From Nageia nagi (taxonomy: Eukaryota; Pinophyta), in assembly GCA_050084985.1 (NCBI GenBank), contig JBITNC010000001.1, positions 30,504,001-30,568,000 of the forward strand: a stretch of 64,000 bases of DNA, given 5' to 3'. Below, piece after piece: positions 22,801 to 34,340 of this stretch. Positions within the stretch are counted from its first letter, which is position 1, and the number at the start of each line of letters is the position of its first letter. Position numbers and translations under genes: made by a program. The notes under the pieces are model-generated. The model made no database searches. It saw only the letters and a program-made list of their open reading frames with translations, and was not told the origin of the DNA.

Positions 22801-25310
22801 AATTCATATCGGTTTGAGATATTTTTCTAATTATGATACATTGTTAGTGACTTATTTTGATGTAAATTGAAAATTGGTTGTTCTTGTAACTATTGTTGTT
22901 CAGTACACCTATTGGGTTTCTTCTTATATTGTAAACTTTGGTCATAAAAAATCAGCCCTTATCATTTTTATTGTTATTTTTGCATATTATTTTGAGGAAG
23001 ATACTCTTTCCTATGTGTATAGGAGTACTTATTGCAACTTAAACTTCATTGGTTGTGCTTATCCTTTACATCATACACTTGTTTAGGTATTCTATAACTT
23101 GAAAAAAGAGTTGATATGTTTGATTTTAATACATGAAAAGGATTATTATAAACTCTAAAGTGATCTCTTGACTCTTGCATTAGAGTAGTTGTATGTATGG
23201 AGATTCGATCATTGAATTCTTCTATTTTCCTAGATATTGTAGGAGTATAGTCATCTCTTCTCAAATATGATTATATTTTATTTATAAGGGCCTCTTTGAA
23301 ACTCAATTTTAATCAAATGAGTGTGTGATAGAGAAACATTTCCTTCTTCAATATCTTTCATATTATTGATTATTTGTTTATCCTCTCTTAAATATTCTAA
23401 GTCTAGAGGAAGACTATGGACATGTGAAGAATGAGATATTCTTAGCTTAGTTAGGCATTATTTAACTGTATTAAATCATCATCAATAGGATTTGAGTAAA
23501 CTTCAAAAATTTTATTTCAAGGAGTTTTTCTTCTTGATATATGCCTACTTGACCTATGACTTTATCTTTCCACTAAATGCTATTCATTGTATGGTTCTTT
23601 CTCTTGACAAGATTTTTGAGAACAAGTATGAACCATATTCTTTATCCTTTTTTTTAATAATCTCAAAGAAATAAAATATCAATTATAGCAATTCTATTCT
23701 TACCCTTTGAATTTATTTATGCAAGGAAAATAATTGAATGCATAAACAACCTACAGGCATATGTATACTTTCGATGTGATTATCTTTTTATATTGGTATA
23801 TTTAGTTAATATTTTTAGTATGAGTGATGTGAATTGGATATTTTAATATTTTTAGTTTTCCTAGATTATTTTATCTAGTCAAGTGTTTAATCAAGTTATG
23901 CAAGTAATCCTATTAGGCAATCTAGGGCTAACTAATGACTTCATAATTAAAGTGATCCCTTCATGCAATGGGGTTCAAGAAATATCATTGAGAAATATAT
24001 TGGTGATTAAATCAAAGTATAGCCCTATTTTTAATAGTCATTCAGTGAAAAGTAATGACTTCTAACCTATAAACCTGGTATTCATCTCTAAGTTTTATCT
24101 CTAAGGCTTATTATATATTATCAATGGTAACATAAGAGAATAAAAATAAATGGTTGGTAATGACCTCCAACTCATTGATATTCATTTTACCAAACTTATG
24201 AATATGCATTTAATAAAAATAAAGTACTCATTGATACAAATTCTAGGCCTTCAAATCATACATGTCCATTGACCAAACTTTTATAATGTAATTCAAATAA
24301 TATTTTAATTAGTGTGTAACTTGATCTAGATAACCCACAAGATTTATTTCCTTTTAAAGTGGTTCATTAACCCTTATAATAATAGAAGTATTAAGTGTGA
24401 TTTATTACCTCTTTTTACAAGTCACAATCTCTTTTGATCACCTTTTGGTATGGTAAGGGAAGAAAAGTAAGAATCCTTTATTGTGAGTAAATTTCCTTTC
24501 AATATAAGTTCATTTCCCCTTGTTACAATTCACAATCCTTTGATCGACTTTCAATGTAGTAAGGTAGATAATTAAGATTATTAATGTGTAAATATAACCA
24601 CCAAATTCACTAATTGATTTAATGCAACCTTTTCTACCTTAAACCTAATTCATTCATCTTAATTTCATTTCAAATTTAATGATAATTAATTACCCCTTCC
24701 AATGGTGGAAGTAATTTATTTTAGATTTATTCACCAAATTAATGTAATGAAGTGTAAAAAGAAAAAGTTCATTTTTCCTTTTTCTATCCAATCCATTTTG
24801 GTCACCTCATATCACTTTTTAGCACAAAGGGAGAGCATAAGTGAATGAAATAGGAAAAATATTAAGTGAAATATTTTGTTTGGTATGATACCTACCCAAA
24901 ACAAAAGTAAATAAATTTTTTCAAAGTAAATAATAATGATATTAAAAATAATACTTTTTTCCATTAATATCAACTACTCTCCCTTACATGCATTTTGAGC
25001 AAAGGGATCACAAATAGAATGTTCATTTCTAATTCCCATCTTTAATTCCTACATTACTCTTGTTTTATCAATGAGAAGTAAAAATTATACCTCTATCCTT
25101 AATCATTGGTATTCTTACCCAATCACTAGTGTCCTTATATAGTTTTTAGTGTTTGATGCCCAATCACTAGTGACTCTACAACTCTAACCTAGAAAAATAC
25201 TAAATAGACATAACACAATTAGATTTAACATCATAAGATACAAACTATGATAATAACCATAAAAGCATGGAAAACCCCTACATTTTTTCATTGATATTGT
25301 TTGCATATAG
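22801..25310 (-). other. 5' leader and untranslated region of the Tat element
   Basis: This stretch lies between primer site and gag on the minus strand. No reading frame has family support; the frames at 22,874-23,086 (+) and 23,046-23,264 (-) overlap on opposite strands. At 25,085-25,195 the words 'aatcactagtg' and 'actctacaactctaacc' echo the leader minisatellite at 63.0 kb. Confidence 0.5.
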
Positions 25311-25311
25311 G

Positions 25312-25331
25312 GGGTCCTCCTTCTACTGCCA
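25312..25331 (-). promoter_or_regulatory. Primer-binding site of the Tat element
   Basis: Read on the minus strand: TGGCAGTAGAAGGAGGACCC, beginning just inside the LTR end. The + strand LTR at 61,989-62,835 has TGGTGCTAGAAGGAGGGCCC at the equivalent position (62,839). The pair supports a conserved primer site that is not the initiator-Met type. I cannot name the tRNA. Confidence 0.7.
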
Positions 25332-25334
25332 TAA

Positions 25335-26258
25335 TTATACTACCTAAAAAGCAACCTTGTTAGCAAACAAGACAAGACATATTAAAATAAATACATTTTT
25401 TATTACTCTTGAATAAACTCACTTAAATTATTAATACAATGATGAATCTATAGCTTTATTTTACCTTATCAAAAGGGATTTTACAAAATGGCTTTTGGGC
25501 CTTTATGGTATTTAAAAATTCATCAATGTTCGAATGTAGTTGTTCAATGATTGATCTTGATGTTGACATTCAAGCCTAGTTGTTAGAATTTTGATGAATT
25601 TATCTACAAGATTTGATTTTTTTTTGTAATTTGCAAATAGTGTTTAATTTCCTTTGCTTTTCCATCTAAATATCCTTCATAACTTTGATATTCAACACTT
25701 GTAGACCTTGCACATATGCAAACATAAAATACATGAACATACTTGTTCATTTAAAAAAATAAGTACAATAATTCAAAGAAAAGTTAACATGTAAAAAACA
25801 TGAAAATATAAAGCACTAAAGTCACTAAGTTCTTGGATAGATTTTAGTAGAGTAGCTTTACTTTCAAATTGAATCTTTTTCTTTAATGTTGAAGGTTTGA
25901 TTATAGAGTTTGGAAACTAATAAAGTTTCCACTTTGGAGAAAAAAAATTAGATAAAAAAGCTTGTCCAAATTTATCATGGTAATGATCCATAACTTAGGT
26001 GCATAGTATGGATGCTAACCCACCCATAATCCATAGCTTTTAATCCAAGTCACTTCAAAAACTTACCATTTTTATTTTAATTTTTCCAATCATAGAGTTA
26101 CTAGCATCCAGGTATCAAATGTTGGTTTCTTTCTTGAATTATCAAACAATAAGGGTTGGATGCTAGTGATTGGCATTTTATTATTAATTTCATAATAATA
26201 TTTTAATTTTTATCCTTCTTTTTTCTAAATAAAGAAGGGTCATTTTTGGGTGTCTACA
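25335..26258 (-). mobile_element. 5' LTR of the Tat element
   Basis: The U3 edge on the minus strand is TGTAGACACCCAAAAATG (26,258 inward), nearly identical to the start of the + strand LTR at 61,989 (TGTAGACACCTAAAAATG). The other edge abuts the primer-binding site. Length is about 924 bp. Within U3 (26,095-26,190) the words 'gttactagcatcc' and 'gctagtgattggcatttta' echo the GCCAGCGACT motif of the younger LTR. A ~750-bp segment is repeated at 2,538-3,300. Confidence 0.85.
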
Positions 26259-26559
26259 ACATCATTATAAAATAAATCTAGAACAATGCATTTGAATTAG
26301 AAGGAATAGTTGGTTGGGTCCTTCTAATCATGATTAATGACTCACTTTTAAAGTTAAACATTATTTTTTAACCATGTATATATATATATAATTTTATATC
26401 TTGCATGTAGTATTTGAGGTGCATCTTTTCACATTATATAGGGTAGTTATGTATTTTATTTACATTACCCATTTTAAATTTGTTACCTTAGCATTTTTTC
26501 CTCTATAATATTTTGAGTCATATGGAGGCCTAGGGTTTATGTCTTCCCAAAATTTTAAT
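26259..26559. other. AT-rich flank of the Tat 5' LTR
   Basis: No feature is recognised except a short (TA)n run near 26,380. It begins immediately outside the TGTAGACA terminus and may be the target sequence. Confidence 0.4.
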
Positions 26560-28653
26560 TCTATCATTTTCAGCTTTTGTTTGATAATTCTATGAAAAGT
26601 GGTAAGTTCATAGCTACTCAAAGTATTGTAAATGATAGGAATGAAAATGTTTTGACATAAATCTATTTCATAATCATGTTGATTTAAAAACCAAAACCTT
26701 AGAAGATGCTAATGCTGAAAGATAGTCAAATATGAGATCTAATTTATAAAATTGAGTTTATCATGCCATTCCTATGTGAAAGATGTCATCCTTTCCCTAA
26801 ACTTGTAAATGCCCTTGGGAAGAAAGCATTTCATGAACTCAAGAATGTACAAAATAGTGAAGGAAATGTTATTCTTGATTTGAGTAGGGGAGCCATGTAC
26901 AAAGCCTTGCATTAGCTAGATGATTCATTAGATTGGGTTAGTGTTAAGGTAGCTACCAATGATAAAGAGAAATATTCAATACATTGGCTAAATTATTATT
27001 TTTTGAACCTTATTGTAGAGAAGAACATGTACATGATTTTAGGATTTAAACTGATATGTTCCATTTTCTTATCATTATCATGGTTCTTTATAGGGAGAAA
27101 GATATTCAAATTGTTCAATCAAAACATATTGCAATGGCATATTGGACAATAAAGAACTATGTAAAGTATCACCATGATTGGTTTGAGATGATAGATGATA
27201 GGCTATCTCTTAGATTGGTAATTAAATATAGAATCAACCAATTCTATTACTCCTTTCTACTATGTTAGCTCTTACTTCATTAGAATCTAAAAACCTTTCC
27301 TAATTTGCAACTCAACCAAAATATGAATATGGTACTCCAAGAAGATTTTATTAGTGGAATTGAGTGTTATGCATCAACAAATCATATTACCATTTTGTAA
27401 TATATTTCCTCTTTCTAGCTTTGAATTTAATTTTTGGTACAACTCTACCTAGGTTATCTAAGTTAGCTCAATCAAATTTAAATATGGGATAGTTCAAGAA
27501 AGATTATTATTACTTCACATATAACTATACAATCATTTTGATAAGTGGATTTTGTGATAAGACTATAAAGTTACCTTTTTATGTTTCAAACTAGTTATTT
27601 TCCATGGAGTTCACTAGATAAGAAGATTATGTAGAAACAATATGGTAAGTCCCTAAGAGGAAGAAGATTTTATACACATACCCTTTTAGTTTTGATTTCA
27701 TTAAAGTCTATCACATGAATTTTTGGGATTATTTGACTTAAAAGATGAAACAATTATAATTATCACAGATTTTTGTCTCTTGGTCATATGAACCATAAGA
27801 AGTATTCACTACACATCTTAAATTTGTTCACTTAAAAAGTCTATATTTTGTAAGGATTTCAATGGATAAATTAAAAAGCACCAAAATAATCCCAATATAG
27901 GGCCATTTTTACTAGACTCTATGTTGGAAACATCATGCATGGCTTTAAGAAGGTAAAAATATACTATTAGAATTAACTTTACTACTACCATTGATAAAGA
28001 AAAGAGTCTTCCAAATCCATTACAAAAGAGCCTAGATAATTTTGATTTTTTAAAGAATAAAAGTAAATACTTCGTACAATACATGGTTGAAAGTAAGCAA
28101 AAATCTTTACCAAAGATGTGTGATCAAGATAAAGCTTACTTTGAAGCTTATGACAAACAATATTCCTCTAACAAGGGAAAGTATATGGAGAAAAAAGCAC
28201 TGAAATAGTAGTAAAGTTTTTAGAGGTTTAAAAAGGGAAGAATAAGTTAAATCTAGAGGAAGAGGCACTACTAAAGAAATAACAAAAGCATGAAGAAGGT
28301 CCAAAGTTGAGAAGAAAGATGATGTAATGAAACTAGAAAAATAGGATGTAACTCAAAGAAGATTATAAGAAAATGAAAAGTTAAATACCTCAAGAAAATG
28401 TATAAGAGATTGAAAAAGTGCCAAAAATAAATAAGGTCAAAACTTGTAAATATGGTCCTTGAATGATCCACTCCTAAGACTGATGAGCTTGAAAAAGATA
28501 TCACTAAGGTTGATAAGCTAGAAGTTAGTGAAGGTGAGGATACAAATACTGATCAACCTTTAAATATAAAAAAAGAGAAGAAGGAGACATACAAGGTAGT
28601 ATTCACCTAAGGACACATCAAAACTTCAAAAAACCTATACAAAAGAAGAGGAA
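26560..28653 (+). pseudogene. Unknown coding region X, N-terminal part
   Basis: A decayed + strand protein. Open text includes IEFIMPFLCERCHPFPKLVN, ALGKKAFHELKNVQNSEGNV, LDLSRGAMYKALH, YSIHWLNYYFLNLIVEKNMY, the frame at 27,056-27,268 with HIAMAYWTIKNYVKYHHDWF and RLVIKYRINQFYYS, then FDFIKVYHMNFWDYLT and a Lys/Glu-rich end (28,440-28,600). Stops often replace expected Gln/Arg codons and there are a few frameshifts. I recognise no domain. It may be the first ORF of an uncharacterised retroelement or a transposon-borne gene. It ends at the edge of an LTR (28,654). A charged + strand stretch at 46,439-47,930, just beyond the opposite LTR, may be its continuation. Confidence 0.6.
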
Positions 28654-29478
28654 TATTGATATGTGTTTTAGTACACCTAGGATTACCTCTAAATAAACTA
28701 AAAGTACATATACATGTAATTATATGATAAACCTAAGATAACTAACTCAAATAAACATAAATGAATAAATAAATTCAATAATACTATAATAGTATAATGA
28801 AATCACATTGATATCAAGATGTAAAACTCAACTAAATGCACTAAAGAGAAAGGAATTGAGTGAAAGTTAAATATTTGTGTGTTCTTACCTATGTTGATGT
28901 TGAGAATATGATGGAGTAACTTATCAAAGAATGATGACCTTTTGTGCAAATTGCACATAAAAATGCAAAAACAAAACACCTGCATGTGTTATTCTTAGAG
29001 AGCTCAAAATGTGTGCAGACCTTAACATAGATGCTAATGATCTTGAAGAATGAGGTTTGCCAACAAGAGTAAATAAAAATAGATCTGATGACAAGTTGAG
29101 CTAAGCATATGATCATAGAAGTGGATAATAGATATTTTTTTGAGTGATAATAAGATTTCAATTTCAATAGATGGCATTTATAAATAACCAAGTGTAGGGT
29201 ATCAACTATTGATATTTAATATTGACATGCTTTCCTAAGGTTAAAGATACATATATTTAAGAGATAAGTATATTTATATAAATTGTGCTCAACCATTTGA
29301 ACCCCTATGTGAAGGCAGTAGCTAACCCAAGTGTACCTAACATAAAACATAAGAGTACAACCTAAAAAATATATGATAATAAGGTAAAATATGATTAAAT
29401 ATGACTAAATGTAATTAAGACATGTATGTAAGTTGCACCTAAGTGGTACCATGTTAATGAGACCACTTTTAGATATCA
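28654..29478 (-). mobile_element. R1 LTR, minus orientation (3' LTR candidate)
   Basis: About 825 bp, homologous along its length to 45,684-46,438 (same orientation) and to the reverse complement of 54,177-54,968. On the minus strand it runs from TGATATCTAAAAGTGGTCTC to CACATATCAATA, that is TG...CA with the last pair decayed. Sequence just inside (29,479 onward) is the same R1 3' region that precedes the polypurine tract in the + copy. Confidence 0.85.
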
Positions 29479-29885
29479 ACAAAAACCCTCATTTGTAAGT
29501 ATAATTAAATTAAATCTTGAAATAAAATTATGCTTGCAAAGGAAGTAAAGGTAAAGAGAAGAAAAATTTGATACTTCCCTAGTTTAGCTATCTGAATCAT
29601 CAAGAATTTATGATGTATATTACTCCTTCTTTTCTTTGGTTGTGAGATGTAAGAGCTTGCATGTAGTAGAATCAACTAAGAGAAAATAATGAACCTAAAA
29701 ATGAGAGGCAAATAATTCCAAGTACATATATGATTGTTAACTCTAAAAGATGTAATAGTTAGTAGTAAGAGAGAACATCATAGTATTTCATCAAATGATA
29801 TAATAGTAATGGAGCAAGGATGAAAAAATTATAATATGCATGCATCATATTAAGAACACTAAATATAGAAATAATCAATATTTTT
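29479..29885 (-). mobile_element. R1 3' internal region, part interrupted by the CpG-rich insert
   Basis: Matches 33,109-33,525 in the same orientation (for example 'gcaaaggaagtaaaggtaaagagaa' and 'catttcatcaaatgatat'). It breaks at 'atcaatattttt'. Homology resumes after the insert at 32,584 with 'atttcattcttagatgtata', the continuation found at 33,525. Confidence 0.8.
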
Positions 29886-31009
29886 ATAGACCCAAAATAA
29901 TGTATAATTAATAAATTGATGCACTATTTGTCTACAATATTTAATTGAAGCATATATTAGAAATATGACATCAAACAAGCAATAATAAATAATGTACATT
30001 CATTGTAATCGCATAAACAAGGAGTAATAGAAAATATTAATCAATCACCATAATGCATTCACATAGACACATGCTACTAATGACTTAGAAGTGACACACT
30101 GCTAGCTATGTGGGATAGATAAATTGATAAAAGGAATAAAAAATATGCAAGAGTGAATCAAAGGGTTTTATAGATCTATGCAGAGGTGGTGTTATGAAAC
30201 ACCATTATAGGTGGGATAGAGTGATCTTGCATGTGTTGAATTCTCTATCGTATTTTTGGATGCCTTTCTATGTTGATGTTACATTGTCTTTGATATGTCT
30301 TTATAGAAATGTCTTTGTATTTCTTGATTCTTGATATTGTTGATTAGGATTGTGTAATATATGCGCCGTGAACAATCTCAACCAAAGTACATCAAGAACA
30401 AACTATGTGATAGTCTGATCTCCGGAGAAGGCCGGTTCCTTATCCATTGGGTGTAGAAAAAGTAACAAGAAAGGAAATAAAAGGAGTAGAGTGCGAGGAA
30501 TTTAAGCAAAAGGTTAAGGTAACAAGAGAGAAAGCAAAGGTGGATCACTAGTTCAGCGCGGGCTTTCACAGTGCGTGAAACCTTGGTCTGAATCTAGTGT
30601 AGCAGCTACGGTACAAGCTCTCACTCTCTAATAGCTTTCCAGCTTTACTCTACCATATATGCAGACACAGTTATACTAGCAATTCGTGATTATTATTCAG
30701 GAAACAAGCCAAGCTGCCACGATGTAACCTAATTAAGAACAACAATTACGAGTGCTAGACAAGAAAGGTCAAGATGGTTTCATATTACTGATAAAAGACT
30801 ACAGGTCTTTGAGAACAAATGTAAAGAGCAATACTAGGGCTTTCGACCATCTTTCACTTTATTTTCATATACTTATACTGAAGAAATAGCAGTTACAACA
30901 GAACGGTTTACAAAACGGCCTCAAGATACTGGCCAGTTCTAACTATCATCATACATACATGCCATTTGTCCGACAGTTACAAAACTGAGAATGTCGTGTA
31001 AGGTAACTA

Positions 31010-32312
31010 CTTCCGGAACTACACTTATTCTTTCTTTGTGACCTCGTTATTTCGGAAACTTTATTCACCGACTCCGGGCCTTTTGATCACCCCTTGCTGA
31101 CCTCATCATCTCTGGAATCCGGTCGTTTCCACAACTGAGCTTTATTCCTTTTCCTACGATGTCATCATCTTATTCCGAAACACTTTCTTTCCGCTGCCTC
31201 TGGCTTTTAATTATCTCTCTGCTGACCTCATCATCTCCGGAACCCGGTCTTCACCAAAACATAAGCTTTATTTGTTCCGAAACTTTCAGAAATCGTAAAA
31301 TGAACTTGTAGTTGCAAGAAAAGTATGCTGGGGCTACATACGCCACTTGGTCGACTGTTACAAAATTGGGTAGATTGCCGATGATACGGTTCCCTGATGA
31401 TTGTGCTCAGGCATCTTGCAGACTTCCTCTCTTTCGGGATGCTCAATTCTCTGGCCTAGGCTCTTCAATCTTTCTTTGCGGGCCCGTTTGCCTTCGGGAC
31501 TTGATTTCATTCCAAATGGAAATCTTGTTTCTTCCCCTAACATCAGCTTCATATCTCCGGAATACTCCACTCACTGGCTCTGGATATTAAATTACTCTCG
31601 CTGATGTCATCTATTCTGGGCTCTGGTTTACTTTGTAACTGTAAATTTTATCTTTCATTGTGATGTTATTTCTGGACTTCCGGAATGTTCCATCTTCTGG
31701 AGAGAATTGCGTCGATCTCATCGCTTCCAGGGCCTGGTTTTATTCACTAATGTGGACTTTGTTCTATATGTGACATCACCTTCATATGTCTGGAATGCTC
31801 TATTCACTGATTTCGGGCCTTTTAGTTCCCCTTGCTGAACTCATCATCTTCGGAACCCAGTTCCATTCAAAATGTGAACGTCGCTTCCCCCATGACATCA
31901 TTTTTCATTTATCTGGAATGCTTTACTCAATGGCTCCGGATACTAAATTACTACTTGCTGATGTCAACTCTTCCGAACTCCGGTTCCCTTCGCAAATGTG
32001 AGCTTCATCTTTTCTGTGACGTCATCTTCATATGTCCGGAATGCTTTGTTTCCCAGAGAGACTTATGCTGACTTTATCTTTTCCGGACTTGGTCCTTACC
32101 GAAACCTGACTGCCTTATCTTTTATGCTGACCTCATTTCATTCCGGAATGCTTTACTCAATAACTCTGGGCTTTTTAATTCTCTTTACTGATCTCACCAT
32201 TTCCGGAATCCGATCTTCACCAAAATATGACTATCTTATCCTCCGTAACGTCTCCATTCCATCCGGAAAACTTTACTCTGACTCAGGGCTGCTTTATCTG
32301 CTCCGGAAAAAC
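31010..32312. repeat. ~124-bp tandem array, about 10 diverged copies
   Basis: Each unit contains a 'TGCTGACCTCATCATCTCCGG'-like block, 'GGAACCCGGTC', a 'GTGACGTCATC'-like block, 'CCGGAATGCTTTACTCA' and 'CTCCGGGCTTTTTAATT'. The anchor CTGACCTCAT recurs near 31,097, 31,219, 31,584, 31,708, 31,832, 31,958, about 32,070 and 32,190, giving spacings mostly of 120-126. Six overlapping open frames here (31,231-32,327, both strands) are products of the repeat, not genes. In an LTR this array would sit in U3 and could act as an enhancer-like block; that role is inference. Confidence 0.9.
32017..32024. promoter_or_regulatory. TGACGTCA palindrome (bZIP/CRE-type site) in the array
   Basis: One array unit has the full palindrome TGACGTCA. 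Other units carry one-base variants at the same place (gatgtcat, gacatcat, gatgttat). TGACGTCA is a known binding core for plant TGA-type bZIP factors. Whether it is bound here is unknown. Confidence 0.55.
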
Positions 32313-32583
32313 TCCCGGGGATCTTAAAGTAAATCCATGATCGAAGTAAAGTACCCCAGGGCTTCACTTCAAGGATTTACTATGTAGGAATCTACAGATA
32401 TCATTGTACATTATATAGTTTGAGGTGTCTCTCTTGGTATTTGACACATTTTACATTGTACAATGGTCCATTACATTAACTTACATTGCCTTAAGTATAT
32501 TTTAACCCCCTTTTTACAATAAATATCATTTATTCTATAAAATAACTTATTTAATAAATGATAATTCTTTTTTAGGTATCTAC

Positions 32584-32828
32584 AATTTCATTCTTAGATG
32601 TATACATAAGAAATCATCATAATGTTGTGTCCACATCTTCATGAGGTACATGTCTCATTCCTATATGGAACACATGCAATCAAAACCATATATGTTAACA
32701 TCATCATGAGGTACATGCCCTATTCCTAGATACAACATATGAATCAAGTAAGAACAATATGATGATGGTTATTTGAGATCCAACCAATAAAGGTGACTCA
32801 AATATGGAGGTTAGTTAAGTCACAAAAG
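32584..32828 (-). mobile_element. R1 3' internal region, remainder after the insert
   Basis: Matches 33,525-33,745 in the same orientation and contains two units of the CATCATGAGGTACATG minisatellite. It fuses abruptly at about 32,828 to the middle of an R1 LTR, indicating a deletion junction. Confidence 0.75.
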
Positions 32829-33108
32829 GCAATGTTTAGAAACTCCTAAGTGTAGGGTATCAACTATTGAGATGTAATCTTGACATGCTCTCCCCAAGTT
32901 AGAGATACTTATATTTATATCAAGTGTGATTCATCTTTTGACCCCTTAAATATTGGTTGAAGCCTTCCTGGTGTACCTAACATAAAATATAAGAACACAG
33001 CCTAAGAAATATATGATAATAAGATAAAATATGATCAAATGTGATTAATTATGTGTCTAAAGTTGTACCTAAGTGGGAATGTGTTAATGGGATCACTTTT
33101 AGGCTTTA
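32829..33108 (-). mobile_element. Partial R1 LTR, minus orientation
   Basis: Matches the U3-side portion of the R1 LTRs ('gtgtagggtatcaactattgag', 'aagtgggaatgtgttaatggg', 'tcacttttaggctttaa'), while the U5-side half is missing. The polypurine-like tract ACAAAAGGGGGCAT follows on the minus strand at 33,126-33,113. Confidence 0.8.
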
Positions 33109-34310
33109 ATAGATGCCCCCTTTTGTAAGTATAATGAAATTAAATCTTGAAATAATATTAGCCTTGCAAAGGAAGTAAAGGTAAAGAGAAAAAAAATTGA
33201 CACTTTCCTAGTTTAGATGTCTAAATCATCAAATATTTGATGATGTATATTTCCCCCTATTTGCCTTGGTTGTGAGATGTAATGGCTTACATATAGTGGA
33301 ATCAACCAAGAGAAAAGAATGAAACTTGAAAGTGAAAGGGAAATACTTCCAAGCACATATATACTTGCAAGCACATATATTATTTTTAACTCATAAAATA
33401 TATAGCAATGATAATAAAAGAGAACAACATAGCATTTCATCAAATGATATTACAATAATGGAGCAAGGATGAAATTAAATAATGCATATATCATCTTGAG
33501 AACACCAAATATAGAAATACTCAATTTTTCATTCTTATATGCATACATAAAAAATCATGATAAAATGTATCCATATCATCATGGGGTACATGCCCTATTC
33601 CTAGATGGAACACATGCACTTAGAACCATAAATGTTAATATCATCATGAGGTATATGTCTTATTCCTAGATGCAACATATGAAATAGGAAGGAAAACAAG
33701 GTGATAGTTGGTTGAGATCCAATTAACAAAGGTGAGTCAAAGACATGGTAATAATTTGAGTATTTTCTAATCGTGTTATATATCATTCATTGTCTTGAGT
33801 TACATGCCCCATTCTTACATATTGACATGAGATGCAATCATCTCCATGAGCTACAACCTCAATCTTAGATGTGATTAATAGAGATGGTTAGTTGAGACCC
33901 AAATAACAAATGTGTCTCAATGATGATTGGCTTGATCATATCAATGATTAAAGATACATAGAGAAAAATTTAAGAATAATACTTATGACTTATCTATTAT
34001 GTGTTTCTATTGTGATTTTTCCTTATTAATGCTTGTATAACTCAGCATCCATGCTAGCTTTAGTGCATGTGCTAGTGTTTTTGCAACATATGCTTCTTCT
34101 ATAAAAGCTACATCCTATAGCATAATATATGATTCTAAAAATTATGTTTTTATACCTGGTATCACTTGTTGTAGTTCTTGATTTTATTATGAATGGATTG
34201 GACCCAAGAATGAACAAATAAGGAACACATTGTTCTTTGATTAGATGTTTGTTTATGCTTGTAAATACTTGATTCTTCAAAATTATGTTAGTCGTAGATT
34301 AACTTTTCAA
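33109..34310 (-). mobile_element. R1 3' internal region with minisatellite
   Basis: Non-coding sequence homologous to the reverse complement of 53,030-54,176. Units of about 60-70 bp with core CATCATGAGGTACATGCCC-ATTCCTAGATG recur at about 33,577, 33,640, 33,790 and 33,845. Near 34,040-34,130 the text 'gcatccatgctagcttta' corresponds to 'aagctagcatggatgttg' at 53,252. Small frames in it are not supported. Confidence 0.75.
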
Positions 34311-34340
34311 CCATATTTAGCTATATGGTTTGTGATTTTT

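Larger units (their letters stand above)
14888..26258 (-). mobile_element. Tat-lineage Ty3/gypsy element with 5' LTR, gag-pol and extra ORF
   Basis: On the minus strand the parts lie in canonical order: 5' LTR (26,258-25,335), primer-binding site, leader, gag (about 22.8-21.15 kb), protease (about 20.9-20.38), RT (about 19.2-18.4), RNase H (about 18.2-17.9), a second RNase H (about 17.9-17.44), integrase (about 17.35-16.04) and an extra frame (15.95-14.89). A second RNase H between RNase H and integrase is the known mark of the Tat lineage. All domains carry stops or frameshifts. The 3' LTR is not adjacent. The same-orientation LTR fragment at 2.54-3.3 kb is a candidate if 3.3-14.9 kb was inserted later. 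Confidence 0.8.
29886..32583 (-). mobile_element. CpG-rich LTR-like insertion containing a tandem array
   Basis: About 2.7 kb inserted in R1 sequence. The high-coordinate edge read on the minus strand is TGTAGATACCTAAAAAAG, closely like the TGTAGACACC LTR start of the Tat LTRs here, so I read it as a solo LTR or LTR-bearing fragment in minus orientation. The segment 30,360-32,350 keeps many CG dinucleotides, unlike its surroundings, which suggests a younger insertion. The low-coordinate edge is inferred from where R1 homology breaks; 29,886-30,360 is AT-rich and may include something else. No coding domain is seen; frames at 31.2-32.3 kb fall in the array. Confidence 0.65.

Noticed and set aside
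30360-31000. Possible host gene promoter or exon because of higher CG content
   Set aside because: No coding frame or splice pattern is visible. The stretch is continuous with an LTR-like insertion bounded by interrupted R1 homology.
31231-32327. Six overlapping frames of 67-109 codons on both strands in a GC-richer segment
   Set aside because: The segment is a ~124-bp tandem array. The frames repeat the array unit and conflict with one another.
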